In this document: one piece after another, positions 17,862-28,199 of the stretch
How the letters are laid out: every line of letters begins with the position of its first letter
Position numbering within the stretch: the stretch's first letter is position 1
Origin: Hyphomicrobiales bacterium
Lineage (GTDB): Bacteria; Pseudomonadota; Alphaproteobacteria; Rickettsiales; JACKKO01
Length of the DNA: 64,000 bases
NCBI GenBank assembly: GCA_024236395.1
Contig: JACKKO010000004.1
Span: 1-64,000, forward strand
Direction: 5' to 3'
Program-made: the position numbers and the translations under genes
The notes under the pieces: generated by a model
Database searches by the model: none
Seen by the model: only the letters and a program-made list of their open reading frames with translations
Told to the model about the DNA's origin: nothing

Positions 17862-18752
17862 TTAAAGCCGTTCCAGACACCACAGAAGAATGGCTTTTTG
17901 GGCGTGCAGACGATTTTCTGCTTCGTCTAAAATAACCGATTGGGAGCCATCCAACACATCATCGGTGACTTCCTCGCCACGATGTGCTGGCAGACAGTGC
18001 ATGAAGAGTGCGTCTGGTCTGGCCTGGGCCATCAGGGTGGTATTTACCTGATACGGCTCCAGGGCTTCACGTTTAGCCTGGCTATCGGTATCACCCATGG
18101 AGATCCAGGTATCAGTGATGATGAGATCGCTATCGTTTACAGCGTTAGCCGGATCATGGACGAACTGGATTTGCTCCGGTAATTTGCTGACCGGTGGTTT
18201 GAATTCCTCCGGGCAGGCGATGCGCAAGGCACAGCCAAACTTTTCTGCAGCATGCATCCACGAGGTGGTGACATTATTCATATCGCCCAGCCAGGTTACA
18301 ATCTTACCGGCGATGGTACCGCGATGCTCTTCATAAGTCATCAGGTCAGCCATGATCTGGCAGGGATGGCTGTAATCGGTCAGGCCGTTGATGACAGGGA
18401 CGCTGGCATGCTTGGCCATTTCTTTCACGTCGCTGTGTTTATAGGTGCGGATCATGATAGCGTCCACGAAACGCGAAAGTACGCGAGCAGTATCAGCAAT
18501 GGTTTCACCACGCCCCAGCTGGCTGGTTTCACTATTGAGATACAGAGCGTGTCCACCCAGCTGCTGCATTCCCACTTCAAATGAGACGCGGGTGCGGGTG
18601 GAGGGTTTTTCAAAAATCATCGCTAGCTGCATGCCGTCCAGCAGGCGCGGACGATTCCCTTCCTTGAAGGCTTTTTTCATCGCATGGGCGCGATCAAGGA
18701 TGGCGCGGAGTTCGGTGGTGTCAATTTTATTTATATCTATAAAGTGCTTCAT
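17862..18752 (-). CDS. argF: Ornithine carbamoyltransferase
   Basis: 296 residues from ATG 18752. Makes citrulline from ornithine and carbamoyl phosphate in arginine synthesis. The carbamoyl-phosphate loop STRTR is at 51-55, DYSHPCQ follows in the middle, and [11 protein letters not shown] is near the C-terminus, all diagnostic. An upstream extension to 18815 is open but would overlap argD and adds residues foreign to the family, so I reject it. It begins 13 bp after argD and is surely co-transcribed; argD-argF is a common alphaproteobacterial arrangement. The length is normal. Confidence 0.97.
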   Translation of the reverse strand: MKHFIDINKIDTTELRAILDRAHAMKKAFKEGNRPRLLDGMQLAMIFEKPSTRTRVSFEVGMQQLGGHALYLNSETSQLGRGETIADTARVLSRFVDAIMIRTYKHSDVKEMAKHASVPVINGLTDYSHPCQIMADLMTYEEHRGTIAGKIVTWLGDMNNVTTSWMHAAEKFGCALRIACPEEFKPPVSKLPEQIQFVHDPANAVNDSDLIITDTWISMGDTDSQAKREALEPYQVNTTLMAQARPDALFMHCLPAHRGEEVTDDVLDGSQSVILDEAENRLHAQKAILLWCLERL

Positions 18753-18765
18753 ATCAATAAAATAT

Positions 18766-19929
18766 CTAATATAGTTCACATACAGCTTTAATGATAGTGA
18801 GGGCTTCATCCACATGCGACTGGGTGATGTTCAGCGGAGGCAATATCCGCACCACATTATCCGAAGCGGGTACTGTCAGTAAATGGTGCTGACGTAATTT
18901 TTCAACAAACTCCGCCGCGTCTGGTGTGACTTTGATGCCGATCATCAGTCCGCGTCCACGAATTTCCACAATAACTTCCGGGAATTGCTGCTGTAGCTGG
19001 TGTAGTTGATGAGAGAGATAATCGCCGGTTTGCACCACGTTCTCCAGGAAGCCGGGAGCAAGGAGTTCATTCAGTACCGCGCTGCCGACCGCCATAGCCA
19101 GCGGGTTACTGCCATAGGTGGAGCCGTGGGTGCCCGGCTTCATGCCCTGCGCGGCGTTATCGGTGGCCAGGCATGCGCCCAACGGAAAGCCGCCACCAAT
19201 GCCCTTGGCGGTGGAGGCGATGTCCGGTGTGACGCCATACCATTCATGCGCGAATAATTTGCCGGTGCGGCCCATCCCGCATTGTACGGCATCAAAAAAC
19301 AATAGCAGTCCGTGTTTGTCGGCCAGTGTACGCAGGCCTTTCAGGAATTTCGGGGTGGTGGAGCGGATGCCGCCTTCGCCCTGGATAACTTCCACGAGAA
19401 TCCCGCCGGTTTCGGGTGTGATGGCGGCTTTTGCCGCCTCCAGATCATTGAACGCCACATGGTCAAATCCTTCCACCGCCGGTTCAAACCCCTGCATAAC
19501 TTTCGCGCGGTCACTGGCGGAGATGGTGGTAAGCGTCCGCCCATGAAAGGCGCCGGTGAAGGTGATAATGCGGAATTTCTCCGGGTTGCCGGTTTCGTCA
19601 TGGTATTTGCGGACCATCTTGATGCCGCATTCCACGGCTTCCGCACCGGAGTTACAGAAAAAAACCTTATCGGCAAAGCTGGCATCGCAGAGGCGCTGGG
19701 CATATTCTTCCAGGCCTTCAATGTGATAGAGGTTGGAAACGTGCCAGAGCTTGGCGGCCTGTTCCTGTAGCGCCTTCACGATGGCCGGGTGGGAATGCCC
19801 CAGCGAATTGACGGCAATGCCTGCACCAAAATCCAGATAGCGTTCATTCTCTGCCGTATAGAGATACGCGCCTTCGCCGTGCGCGAAGCAGTAATTCGAC
19901 CGTTTATAAACTGGTAAAACCGCAGACAT
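18766..19929 (-). CDS. argD: Acetylornithine aminotransferase
   Basis: 387 residues from ATG 19929 ([12 protein letters not shown]). That start is preferred over the in-frame ATG 19938 because homologues begin there and GGATGGG precedes it. Class III PLP aminotransferase converting N-acetylglutamate semialdehyde to N-acetylornithine, and often succinyl-diaminopimelate as well. Visible marks are [24 protein letters not shown] and the PLP lysine in STAKGIGGG. The usual FDE-VQ-TG segment reads [12 protein letters not shown], an E-to-A change beside the PLP-nitrogen Asp. First gene of the argDF operon. Confidence 0.97.
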   Translation of the reverse strand: MSAVLPVYKRSNYCFAHGEGAYLYTAENERYLDFGAGIAVNSLGHSHPAIVKALQEQAAKLWHVSNLYHIEGLEEYAQRLCDASFADKVFFCNSGAEAVECGIKMVRKYHDETGNPEKFRIITFTGAFHGRTLTTISASDRAKVMQGFEPAVEGFDHVAFNDLEAAKAAITPETGGILVEVIQGEGGIRSTTPKFLKGLRTLADKHGLLLFFDAVQCGMGRTGKLFAHEWYGVTPDIASTAKGIGGGFPLGACLATDNAAQGMKPGTHGSTYGSNPLAMAVGSAVLNELLAPGFLENVVQTGDYLSHQLHQLQQQFPEVIVEIRGRGLMIGIKVTPDAAEFVEKLRQHHLLTVPASDNVVRILPPLNITQSHVDEALTIIKAVCELY

Positions 19930-20005
19930 ATCACCCATCCAAAAGAAAAGAGCGCGATTATCTGCGTTTACACTGGTTTTGTCAACTATAGGTAGGAGAA
20001 CCTAT

Positions 20006-20803
20006 TTATGTCTTGATGCGATAGCCGCTGCGCAGGAGAAGCCAGGCAGTGAGGTAAAGTACAATGTTGGTGCCGGTCAGCACGGCAATGCCCAGCATGA
20101 CGGAGGTATCGGAATAGCCGGTCATGGCATAGCGGAAGCCATCAATCATATAGAAGAATGGATTGCCGTGGTTAATCATCTGCCAGAAGGCGGGCAAATG
20201 TTGCACCGAATAAAACGTGCCGGAAAGGAAAGCCAGCGGCGTGATAACATAGCTGGTGATGGCCGCCATCTGGTCGAAGCTTTCGGAGAATATCCCGGCA
20301 ACCAGCCCCAGCAGGGCCATCATCAGGGAAGCCAGCAAAATAAACAAAAAGGCCAACGGCAGCGAATGTACGGAAAGCGGCACAAAAATGGCGATCGACA
20401 GGGTGACGATAATCCCAACCAGAAAGCCGCGTGTGACGCCCCCCAGTGCCATCGCCAGTGTCATTTCTCCGGCGGAGATGGGTGGCATGATGAAATCGAT
20501 CACCGTGCCCAGCACTTTCCCCATAATGAGCGAGGAAGAGCTATTGGCAAAGGCGTTCTGCACGATCGTCATCATAATCAGCCCGGCGGCGATGAATTCA
20601 CTGAATGGTACGGTCTGCACGGTCTCCACGCGCCGCCCGACCGCCAGCGAGAAAATCGCCAGGAAGAGCAGGGAAGTCACCATCGGGGCCAGTAGTGTCT
20701 GGTTATAGACTTTCATAAAACGCCAGACTTCCTTGCGGTAGAGCGTCCAGAATCCCAGCCAGTTAAACTGGCCTTTGCGTAGCGGGGTAGCGAGCGTGTG
20801 CAT
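20006..20803 (-). CDS. ABC-2 type transporter permease
   Basis: 265 residues with six hydrophobic segments and the ABC-2 permease look of the YadH/NodJ group: an N-terminal cytoplasmic helix (FWTLYRKEVWRFMKVY), then MMTIVQNAFANSSSSL and, before the last helices, PLAFLSGTFYSVQHLP and INHGNPFFYMIDGFRY. It would export a drug, polyketide or polysaccharide together with an ATPase. No ATPase gene is adjacent, so its partner is elsewhere. Neighbours are unrelated. A 6-bp hairpin (19988-20005) follows the stop. Confidence 0.88.
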   Translation of the reverse strand: MHTLATPLRKGQFNWLGFWTLYRKEVWRFMKVYNQTLLAPMVTSLLFLAIFSLAVGRRVETVQTVPFSEFIAAGLIMMTIVQNAFANSSSSLIMGKVLGTVIDFIMPPISAGEMTLAMALGGVTRGFLVGIIVTLSIAIFVPLSVHSLPLAFLFILLASLMMALLGLVAGIFSESFDQMAAITSYVITPLAFLSGTFYSVQHLPAFWQMINHGNPFFYMIDGFRYAMTGYSDTSVMLGIAVLTGTNIVLYLTAWLLLRSGYRIKT

Positions 20804-20859
20804 GTCATTCCTTTATCATGAGTGGCGGGAGTGTAGGAGGCTTTGCGCAGTTTGGCAAC

Positions 20860-21318
20860 TTAGGAGGTAAGGTTAAGGATATCGCCGTCGGTTTTCATAT
20901 AGTTGCTGACAATAGCAGTGGTCTGCTGGAAGGCGTTGCAGGCACCTGCACCACTGCACGAGGAAACCGGGGTTTCAGTGCCGGGTTCCAACTCAAAAAT
21001 CGCGGCTTCCTGATCCGGTGTGAGGGCCAGTAATGGCTCTGGGGAAGGAGAGCGAGTGGTTTTCCCGGAATTTGTGGTTTCCAGCGTGTGGGACTGGGTA
21101 ATGACCGTATCCTGCAATTGCAGGGTGCCATCCTTACCTTTTACATACTGGTAACGCACCGCCACGCTGGCTTTAGGAGGCAGGTTCTCGGAAAGTTTCT
21201 GAATATCGTCCGGGATGGTTTGCGGGGAGAACGCACGTGCATTCTGGGGTTCCGCAGCATTCTGCGTCACCGGTTCATGATACGACACTGCCGTTGGAAA
21301 CGACACGATATTGGTCAT
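20860..21318 (-). CDS. Hypothetical protein, 152 aa
   Basis: I do not recognise this protein. It has no signal peptide and no membrane segment. The middle (ENLPPKASVAVRYQYVKGKDGTL) could be a beta-rich core. The rest is rich in Pro, Ser, Thr and Gln and is probably disordered. A CSGAGAC pair of cysteines lies near the C-terminus (about residues 120-126). It stands alone between the permease and lpxR on the same strand. Coding is likely because the frame fills the space and codon use matches its neighbours. Confidence 0.55.
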   Translation of the reverse strand: MTNIVSFPTAVSYHEPVTQNAAEPQNARAFSPQTIPDDIQKLSENLPPKASVAVRYQYVKGKDGTLQLQDTVITQSHTLETTNSGKTTRSPSPEPLLALTPDQEAAIFELEPGTETPVSSCSGAGACNAFQQTTAIVSNYMKTDGDILNLTS

Positions 21319-21440
21319 TTACAGACTCCCACACAACACGGAAGCGAGTATAGCCGAGATTGGGTAAGAGATAAATGCATGCCTAGAAAAGCAAAAAGAT
21401 TTTTCCGGGCAGGTGTGGCGTGTACGCGTCGCCGTGGCTG

Positions 21441-22448
21441 CTAGAATTTGACAGAGAGGGTCAGCGCACCAAAACGGTCGCCGCCATGTTGGACATCGTA
21501 TTCTTTGGTGCGGTAGACCGTGGTGTATGCCAGCCGGACATCTTTATAGGTGAAGGCAATCCCGGCCTGGAAATCACCGGTGAAATGTTTTTTGTCCACA
21601 TCGTGACTATCACCGAACGTATTGCCGTCCAGGAAAATATTGCGGGCAACTGCCCGGCCTTCAAACCCGGCAAACAGATACCAGCCCACATGGCGTGTGG
21701 GGATAAAGAAATCCGAGCCGGAGATGCTGGGGCGTACCCGTGGTGGGCCGTAATCTGCGGGCAGGTCATAGCCCAGCCGAGCTGTGCCGCCCAGCGCAGC
21801 ATGGGTGAATACGTTCCCAAGCGAAGCCCCCATATGTGGGGTGAAATCCACCCCCAGCCCAAACGGGCTGAACTCATATAGGTTCCGCCATTTATGCTCA
21901 TAGCGCAGCACAAAGCCCGGCTCGTTATCCAGCTGGTTATCCCAGCCTTCCGGGATCGGACTGCCGGTAATTTCGCGGTGGACATAGCTTTGGGTTTGTT
22001 CTGCCAGTGAGGCCGGGCCTACCACACCTATGCTCAGTTCCAGCGCGTCCATATGTTCGCCGTTATCGGAGATGTAACCCAGACTGCCATAAAGCCAGCC
22101 AGCATAAGGGCGATCATTGGTTATCAGTGTGCGTTGCGTAATATCCTGGGGGGTAAACATGCTTTGCCCAAAGGCATAGCTGACACGGCGCTTGCCATCC
22201 TTGGGGAAGAACGGTACGGAATCCGAGATCGGCGAGAGTAGATTATCCGCCAGTGGCCGAATGAATCCGGGCAAATCTTCCTCGGCGGAAATCCAGGAGA
22301 AACGTACCCCGTTGGTATAGCTGCGGTCAGTATTGAGAAACACATCATTTTCATAGGTGAAAGTAAAACCACCTTCGGCAGGTGTTTCCGCATGGGTGCT
22401 GAAAGGTATCAGAAGCGAAATCGCAGAAAGAAGTTGAATAGAGCGCAT
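21441..22448 (-). CDS. lpxR: LpxR-type lipid A 3'-O-deacylase (outer membrane)
   Basis: 335 residues. A signal peptide (LLSAISLLIPFSTHAE, about 20 residues) is followed by a 12-strand outer membrane barrel of the LpxR/DUF2219 family. The family removes the 3'-acyloxyacyl group of lipid A. The conserved FTFTYENDVF (Asn-Asp pair) and SYTNGVRFSW near the N-terminus, and a His/Glu pair in SYVHREI plus NEPGF, correspond to the active-site region of Salmonella LpxR. The protein ends in an aromatic residue (LSVKF), as barrels do. The gene stands alone. It suggests this organism remodels its lipid A in the outer leaflet. Confidence 0.9.
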   Translation of the reverse strand: MRSIQLLSAISLLIPFSTHAETPAEGGFTFTYENDVFLNTDRSYTNGVRFSWISAEEDLPGFIRPLADNLLSPISDSVPFFPKDGKRRVSYAFGQSMFTPQDITQRTLITNDRPYAGWLYGSLGYISDNGEHMDALELSIGVVGPASLAEQTQSYVHREITGSPIPEGWDNQLDNEPGFVLRYEHKWRNLYEFSPFGLGVDFTPHMGASLGNVFTHAALGGTARLGYDLPADYGPPRVRPSISGSDFFIPTRHVGWYLFAGFEGRAVARNIFLDGNTFGDSHDVDKKHFTGDFQAGIAFTYKDVRLAYTTVYRTKEYDVQHGGDRFGALTLSVKF

Positions 22449-22491
22449 CGCCTATTGGTAACCGGAAACGAACGTAGGCGGAAGAGGAAAA

Positions 22492-23802
22492 TTACGCGTT
22501 ACGTTCAAAGAGTGCGGCCAGTTCCAGATGCGGACTCCATAGGAACTGATCAATCGCTTGTGCTTCCTTCAGCTGGAAACCGTTAGCGTACAAGCATTTT
22601 GCATCACGCCGGAAGGTGGCCGGGTTACAGGAAAGCATGACGACACGGTGCGCATGGCTGCGGGCAATTTCCTTTATCTGTGGCAGGGCACCATTGCGCG
22701 GTGGATTAATGACAATGGTATCGTATGCATTTAGTTGCTGCGCGGGCAGTGGGTGACGATACAGATCACGCTGGGTAGCAGTGAGGCAGGGTTCCAGCTG
22801 ATGCGTGTGGATCGCCTGCTGCATGGCAAGGATCATTGCGGCATCGCCCTCATAGGCATGTACCGCAGCGCCATGCTTAACCAGCGGGAAACTATAGGTA
22901 CCGCAGCCGCTATAGATATCAGCGATGACGCGGCTATCTGCGCTATGCCGCAGGATAAAATCCGTCAGGGCCTGTTGACCGTCTGTGGTAGCCTGCAGGA
23001 ACGCGCCTTCGGGTAGCTGGATGGTGACGTTCCCCAGGGGAAGCGTGACATCGCTACGCTGGAACAACCGGGTAGGGCACGCATCTATCGGACGCACCGA
23101 AAGACGCAGCACACTCTCCCGCGCGGCGGCATAGGTAAAAAGTTGCTGCAAATCGTCCTCTGGCAGTGGCTTAGAGAGGGTGAAGAGTATATCCAGCCCA
23201 TTCTCTACCTGTGTGAGTTGTACCGTATGGAGATGCGAGGGCTTGCGGAGTTGCTGTAAGGCTGTGCGCAAGCACTGGGTTTCGTCAAACAGGCGTTCTC
23301 CTAGCAGCGGGCACATGGTGATATCCACTACGCCGTGTATCTGTCCGGCTGGTAAAAAACCCAGACTTACGGTACCTTTCTGAACGCCGACCCGCAATTC
23401 TACACGGCGGCGGGTACCGGCGGTGGTTTCCATCAGCGGGCAGATGACGGTATCGGTATTGCTCAGCCCATCAATGGCCTGAAGCAAGCGATCCTGTTTG
23501 AACTGGCGGTAGGTCTTTGGGTTCAGATGTTGCAGGCTGCAGCCGCCGCAAGTGCCAAAATGATGGCATGGTGGTGTTTGACGTTTCGGGGAAGGTGTCA
23601 GCAAAGCGGTGACTTCCGCGCGCAGGAAGTCCTTGTGCTCCTGGGTAATGCGTACCTGCACCCGGTCACCGGGGCAGGTGAAGGGGATGAAGACAGGTCG
23701 GCCTTCATGTTCCGCGATACCATCGCCCAGCCCGCCTAGATGCGAGATTGTGAACTCCAGTGTGGCCGGAGGGCTAGCTGGCTTCTGCGGCACGGCTGGC
23801 AC
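22492..23802 (-). CDS. TrmA/RlmD-family RNA (uracil-5-)-methyltransferase
   Basis: 436 residues. An N-terminal TRAM-like domain (about 14-70) precedes a 4Fe-4S site (CHHFGTCGGC plus a later MCPLL cysteine), a Rossmann SAM domain (ADIYSGCGTYSFPL) and the motif INPPRNG. The catalytic LSCNPATFRRD lies near the C-terminus. It methylates C5 of a uridine in rRNA or tRNA; which one cannot be read. The GTG start at 23802 lies inside the 3' end of typA (29-bp overlap), so it is translated after typA. A second GTG at 23793 is possible. Confidence 0.93.
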   Translation of the reverse strand: MPAVPQKPASPPATLEFTISHLGGLGDGIAEHEGRPVFIPFTCPGDRVQVRITQEHKDFLRAEVTALLTPSPKRQTPPCHHFGTCGGCSLQHLNPKTYRQFKQDRLLQAIDGLSNTDTVICPLMETTAGTRRRVELRVGVQKGTVSLGFLPAGQIHGVVDITMCPLLGERLFDETQCLRTALQQLRKPSHLHTVQLTQVENGLDILFTLSKPLPEDDLQQLFTYAAARESVLRLSVRPIDACPTRLFQRSDVTLPLGNVTIQLPEGAFLQATTDGQQALTDFILRHSADSRVIADIYSGCGTYSFPLVKHGAAVHAYEGDAAMILAMQQAIHTHQLEPCLTATQRDLYRHPLPAQQLNAYDTIVINPPRNGALPQIKEIARSHAHRVVMLSCNPATFRRDAKCLYANGFQLKEAQAIDQFLWSPHLELAALFERNA

Positions 23803-25597
23803 GCTTCCGGTCGTGGGGTGAAAGCAGGCGCTTACGCAGGCGGATTGATCGCGGGGTGACTTCCACTAACTCATCGTTATTGATGTAACTGATGGCCTGC
23901 TCCAGCGTTAGCTCCTTCGGCGGTGTCAGGCGCACGGCATCATCTTTATTGACGGTGCGGATATTGGTCAACTGCTTGCCTTTCAGCGGGTTGACTTCCA
24001 GATCGTTATCGCGGCTGTGCTGGCCGATAATCATACCTTCGTAGACCTTGGTTTGCGGGTGAATAAACAGAAAGCCGCGTTCCTCCAGGTTCCACAGGGC
24101 ATAGGCCACGGCCTGTCCGGTACCGTTAGAAATTAGCACACCATTGCGTCGTCCGGTGATCTCACCTTTATACGGGGCATAGCTATGGAATACGTGGCTG
24201 AGTACGCCGGTACCGCGTGTGTCGGTCAGGAACTCGCCCTGATAACCAATCAGTCCACGGGAAGGCACCAGGAATTTCAGGCGGACTTTGCCACCGCCGG
24301 AGGTACGCATTTCCTGCATTTCCCCTTTGCGCTGCGCCAGTTTTTCAACCACGACGCCGCTGAACTCTTCATCCACATCTACCTGCACGTCTTCAATCGG
24401 CTCCAGTCGTTCGCCGGTTTCCGAGGTCTGATAGAGCACGCGTGGACGGGAAACCGAAAGTTCATAGCCTTCACGGCGCATGGTTTCGATCAGGATACCC
24501 AGCTGTAATTCCCCGCGACCACTGACCTCAAAGGCATCCTTGCTAGCACTTTCCGCCACATCAATGGCGACGTTGCCTTCCCTCTCTTTGAACAGGCGGT
24601 CCCGCAGCATGCGTGATGTGACCTTGGAGCCTTCTGTTCCCGCCAGCGGAGAATCATTGATGCTAATGGTGATCGCCATGGTTGGCGGATCAATCGGCGT
24701 GGACTGGATAGGCTGCGCCAGCTCCAGTGCCCCGATGGTATCGGACACGTTGGCGTTTTCCAACCCGGCGATGGCGATGATATCACCGGCTTTCACCTCT
24801 TCCACCGGCACGCGTTCAATCCCACGAAAAGTCAGCAACTTGGTCAGGCGGCCCTGTTCCACGACGGTGCCATCCAGCTGCATCACTTTCACCGGGCTAT
24901 TAATCCGTGCCGTACCGGAATAGACTTTCCCGGTGAGTACACGGCCTAGGAAATTATCGGATTCCAGCATGGTAGCCAGCATGGCAAAGGGGGCATCGGT
25001 ATCCACATTCGGAGCCGGGACATGGCGGACAATTTCTTCCAGCAGTGAGTGCAGATTTTCCTTTGGATCTACCAGTTCGCGTACCGCCCAGCCGCTACGC
25101 CCGGAGGCATACAATACAGGAAACTCTAACTGTTCTTCGCTGGCATCCAGCGCGACGAACAGGTCAAATATCTCGTTGAGCACTTCATCTACCCGGCTAT
25201 CCGGTCGGTCGATCTTGTTAATCACCACGATGGGACGCAGCCCCAGTCCCAGTGCCTTGGAAAGGACGAATTTGGTTTGTGGCATCGGGCCTTCGGCGGC
25301 ATCCACCAGCAACAACACGCCATCCACCATGTTGAGTACGCGCTCGACCTCGCCGCCAAAATCTGCGTGGCCCGGCGTATCAATGATATTGATCGTGCCT
25401 TCATTCCAGGTCACCGAAGTGCATTTGGCCAGGATAGTGATCCCGCGTTCTTTTTCCAGGTCGTTGGAATCCATAACCCGCTCGGCCACCTGCTGGTTGG
25501 CGCGGAAGGTGCCACTCTGCCGGAGCATCTGGTCGATAAGTGTGGTTTTACCGTGATCCACGTGCGCGATGATCGCGATATTGCGTAACTGGGACAT
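23774..25597 (-). CDS. typA: Ribosome-binding GTPase TypA/BipA
   Basis: 607 residues, full family length. G1 ([10 protein letters not shown]), G3 ([10 protein letters not shown]) and G4 (NKIDRPDS) are all intact, followed by EF-G-like domains II, III and V ([19 protein letters not shown]) and the BipA C-terminal domain. It binds the ribosome under stress and aids 50S assembly, notably in the cold. Co-directional and overlapping with the RNA methyltransferase, which fits a joint role in ribosome biogenesis. A hairpin at 25620-25644 lies in its leader. Confidence 0.97.
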   Translation of the reverse strand: MSQLRNIAIIAHVDHGKTTLIDQMLRQSGTFRANQQVAERVMDSNDLEKERGITILAKCTSVTWNEGTINIIDTPGHADFGGEVERVLNMVDGVLLLVDAAEGPMPQTKFVLSKALGLGLRPIVVINKIDRPDSRVDEVLNEIFDLFVALDASEEQLEFPVLYASGRSGWAVRELVDPKENLHSLLEEIVRHVPAPNVDTDAPFAMLATMLESDNFLGRVLTGKVYSGTARINSPVKVMQLDGTVVEQGRLTKLLTFRGIERVPVEEVKAGDIIAIAGLENANVSDTIGALELAQPIQSTPIDPPTMAITISINDSPLAGTEGSKVTSRMLRDRLFKEREGNVAIDVAESASKDAFEVSGRGELQLGILIETMRREGYELSVSRPRVLYQTSETGERLEPIEDVQVDVDEEFSGVVVEKLAQRKGEMQEMRTSGGGKVRLKFLVPSRGLIGYQGEFLTDTRGTGVLSHVFHSYAPYKGEITGRRNGVLISNGTGQAVAYALWNLEERGFLFIHPQTKVYEGMIIGQHSRDNDLEVNPLKGKQLTNIRTVNKDDAVRLTPPKELTLEQAISYINNDELVEVTPRSIRLRKRLLSPHDRKRASRAAEAS

Positions 25598-25619
25598 TAC
25601 TGGTAGCCTCTGCGGTGAA

Positions 25620-25644
25620 AAATCCGCTGCGCTATAGCGGGTTT
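25620..25644 (-). promoter_or_regulatory. Terminator-like hairpin in the typA leader
   Basis: AAATCCGCT, a 7-base loop and AGCGGGTTT form a 9-bp stem 22 bp upstream of the typA ATG. Read on the minus strand it is followed by ATTTTTC, so it looks like an intrinsic terminator or attenuator within the 5' leader, in the gap between divergent typA and zntB. Confidence 0.4.
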
Positions 25645-25717
25645 TGTGCCATATTTCCAGTAAAATCGTGGAGATGGTGACAGAATTATACTGGGAAGCA
25701 AATTAAAGAGGAAAGTT

Positions 25718-26695
25718 ATGGAAGACCAGCCGCGCATTTTGTTGGCATATGGATTTGATGGTAGCGGTGGGGGTAAGCCCCTGGAGGCGTTGGAAATCAG
25801 CTCTGAGATCCACTCGGAGCGGTTGGCCTGGGTGCATCTGAATGCTACGCATGCAAAAACGCGGGAGTGGCTTCATCAGGAAGTCAGCTATTTAGACGAT
25901 CTGATACTGGATGCATTGCTGGCCGATGAAACCCGACCGCGTAGCGTGGAGTTTGATGAAGGCGTATTGCTGATCCTGCGTGGGGTAAACCTGAATGAAG
26001 GTGCCGAGCCGGAAGATATGGTGTCGATCCGCCTGTGGGTGGATGCGCAGCGTATTATTAGCCTGGAGCGCCGCCATGTGAAGGCGGTGCGAGATATTAT
26101 TGAGCGATTGGAGCAGGGGAAGGGACCGAAGGACGCCGGGGATTTTTTGGCGCAATTATGTGCACGTTTGTTTGAACGTATGGAGCCGGTTCTTGCAGAA
26201 CTTGACGAAGCCACGGATACGATTGAAGAAAAGGTCATGGAAGACCCAGAGATTGAGGAACGTCAGACCATTGTGGATATCCGCAAGCAGGCAATTATGC
26301 TACGCCGTTACATTGCACCGCAGCGGGATGTCATGCAGCATCTGCGCACCTCTGAGTTAAAGTGGTTAAATGCCATGCATAAGCGGCATTTACAAGAGTC
26401 CTACGACAGAGTGCTGCGTTATGCAGAAGATCTGGATGCCATCCGTGAAAGAGCGCAGATCGTGAAAGATGAACTCGCTAACGCGCTTTCAGATCGGCTG
26501 AACCGAAACCTGTATATTCTCTCCGTGATTGCTGCGATTTTCCTTCCGCTGGGGTTTCTCACCGGGTTACTGGGAATTAATGTGGGCGGTATACCAGGAG
26601 CGGATAATCCGCTGGCTTTCTGGCTTGTCATTGCCGGGATGGGTATATTGGTAGCCATTCAGGTCTGGCTATTTAAAAAACTGAGATGGTTCTGA
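25718..26695 (+). CDS. zntB: ZntB-type zinc transporter (CorA superfamily)
   Basis: 325 residues. A large cytoplasmic N-terminal domain with long helices is followed by two C-terminal membrane helices. The first of these ends in GINVGGIPG, the variant of the CorA GMN motif typical of ZntB. It moves Zn2+ and perhaps other divalent ions through a pentameric channel. GAGGAAAG precedes the ATG. Its stop is one base from the start of the glutamate-synthase-like gene, so the two are co-transcribed. I see no functional link between them. Confidence 0.9.
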   Translation: MEDQPRILLAYGFDGSGGGKPLEALEISSEIHSERLAWVHLNATHAKTREWLHQEVSYLDDLILDALLADETRPRSVEFDEGVLLILRGVNLNEGAEPEDMVSIRLWVDAQRIISLERRHVKAVRDIIERLEQGKGPKDAGDFLAQLCARLFERMEPVLAELDEATDTIEEKVMEDPEIEERQTIVDIRKQAIMLRRYIAPQRDVMQHLRTSELKWLNAMHKRHLQESYDRVLRYAEDLDAIRERAQIVKDELANALSDRLNRNLYILSVIAAIFLPLGFLTGLLGINVGGIPGADNPLAFWLVIAGMGILVAIQVWLFKKLRWF

Positions 26696-26696
26696 T

Positions 26697-28199
26697 ATGG
26701 AAAATCTATCGCATATTGTCGTTATGGCACTGGAGGTGTTGACGTACCTGTTTGTATTTGCTGCCGGGGCAGTTATCCTGTGGATTATTGCGCTCTATAT
26801 CATTGATCGCAGCCAGCGCACGCATGCCATACGCCATAACTATCCGGTGATTGGCCGGATGCGCTATGTGCTGGAGCATTTTGGGCGGTTCTTTCGCCAG
26901 TATTTTGCGGAAGATCGCGAGGAGCTACCCTTCAATCGTGCAGAGCGAAGCTGGGTCTATCGTGCAGCGAAGAATCTCGATAACACCGTGCCGTTCGGCT
27001 CTACCAAAAGCCTGAGTAAGCCGGGGACTATTTATTTTGCTAACTGCATGTATCCCACCCGCGAGGAAGATGCAGTGGAAGCAGAGGGAGTGGTGATCGG
27101 GCCATATGCCCGGCACCCATATCGTCACGCATCGTTTTTTAATATTTCTGCAATGAGTTATGGTGCCATCTCACGTCCGGCGGTGCGGGCGCTTTCCAAT
27201 GGTGCCAAGATGGCTGGTATCTGGCTGAATACCGGCGAAGGCGGGCTATCACCGTATCACCTGGAAGGGGGGTGCGATATCGTCTTTCAAATGGGAACCG
27301 CCATGTTTGGGGTGCGTGATGCGAACGGTCGGCTCTCGGATGAGAAGCTGCGTGCGGTTGCGGCGCATGAACAGGTGAAGATGATTGAAATCAAGCTCAG
27401 CCAGGGGGCAAAGCCGGGTAAGGGCGGGATTCTGCCGGGGGTGAAGGTTACCGAGGAAATTGCGGCGATCCGGCATATCCCGGTGGGGAAGGACGCGATC
27501 AGCCCAAACCGTATTCCCGGTGTTTCCAGTGCGGGCGAACTGCTGGATTTCATTGCCCATGTGCGGGACGTTTCAGGCAAACCCACCGGGATTAAACTAT
27601 GCGTGGGGGATGAGCGCGAAGTGGGTGATTTATTGCAGGAAGTAGTGAAGCGTGGGATAGAGCACGCGCCGGATTTTATCACCATTGATAGCGGAGATGG
27701 CGGTACGGGGGCGGCTCCCATGCCTTTGATTGATAATGTCGGATTGCCGATTCGTGAAAGCCTGCCGCAGACAATCAATTTGTTGCAGTATTATGGATTG
27801 CGCGAACGTATTAAAGTAATCGCCAGTGGGAAACTGATTACGCCCTCCGAGGTGGCGTGGGCGCTCTGTACCGGGGCGGATTTCATCAATAATGCGCGTG
27901 GGTTTATGTTTGCGCTGGGCTGTATCCAGGCATTGCAATGCAATCGCAATACCTGCCCCACCGGGGTGACAACGCATGATAAGCGGTTGCAGGCCGGGTT
28001 GAACCCGGAAGATAAAGCGGTGCGCGTGGCACATTATGCCAAGAATATGCTGAAAGAAGTGGGGATCATTGCCCATTCCTGTGGTGTACGTGAACCACGG
28101 GAGCTGAAACGTCACCATGCCCGCGTTGTGACTGAACTGGGTAAGTCGCAGCGTTTCTCGGAGTTATATCCGGAAAGCGAAGCCAAAAAAGCGTCTTAA
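26697..28199 (+). CDS. FMN-binding glutamate synthase-family protein
   Basis: 500 residues. An N-terminal membrane segment (about residues 5-36) precedes a glutamate-synthase FMN barrel: AMSYGAISRPAVRALSNGA, LSQGAKPGKGG, TIDSGDGGTGAAP and the cysteine cluster ALQCNRNTCPTG, which would bind an iron-sulfur centre. The amidotransferase domain and the rest of large GltB are missing, as in the stand-alone COG0069 group, whose reaction is not settled. The membrane anchor is characteristic of this bacterial subgroup. Co-transcribed with zntB, and its stop overlaps by 4 bp the stop of the convergent RND gene. Confidence 0.9.
   Translation: MENLSHIVVMALEVLTYLFVFAAGAVILWIIALYIIDRSQRTHAIRHNYPVIGRMRYVLEHFGRFFRQYFAEDREELPFNRAERSWVYRAAKNLDNTVPFGSTKSLSKPGTIYFANCMYPTREEDAVEAEGVVIGPYARHPYRHASFFNISAMSYGAISRPAVRALSNGAKMAGIWLNTGEGGLSPYHLEGGCDIVFQMGTAMFGVRDANGRLSDEKLRAVAAHEQVKMIEIKLSQGAKPGKGGILPGVKVTEEIAAIRHIPVGKDAISPNRIPGVSSAGELLDFIAHVRDVSGKPTGIKLCVGDEREVGDLLQEVVKRGIEHAPDFITIDSGDGGTGAAPMPLIDNVGLPIRESLPQTINLLQYYGLRERIKVIASGKLITPSEVAWALCTGADFINNARGFMFALGCIQALQCNRNTCPTGVTTHDKRLQAGLNPEDKAVRVAHYAKNMLKEVGIIAHSCGVREPRELKRHHARVVTELGKSQRFSELYPESEAKKAS

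Noticed and set aside
19979..20708. Plus-strand frames of 238 and 150 aa
   Set aside because: Antisense to the ABC-2 permease gene; His/Gln-rich and without starts or ribosome sites.
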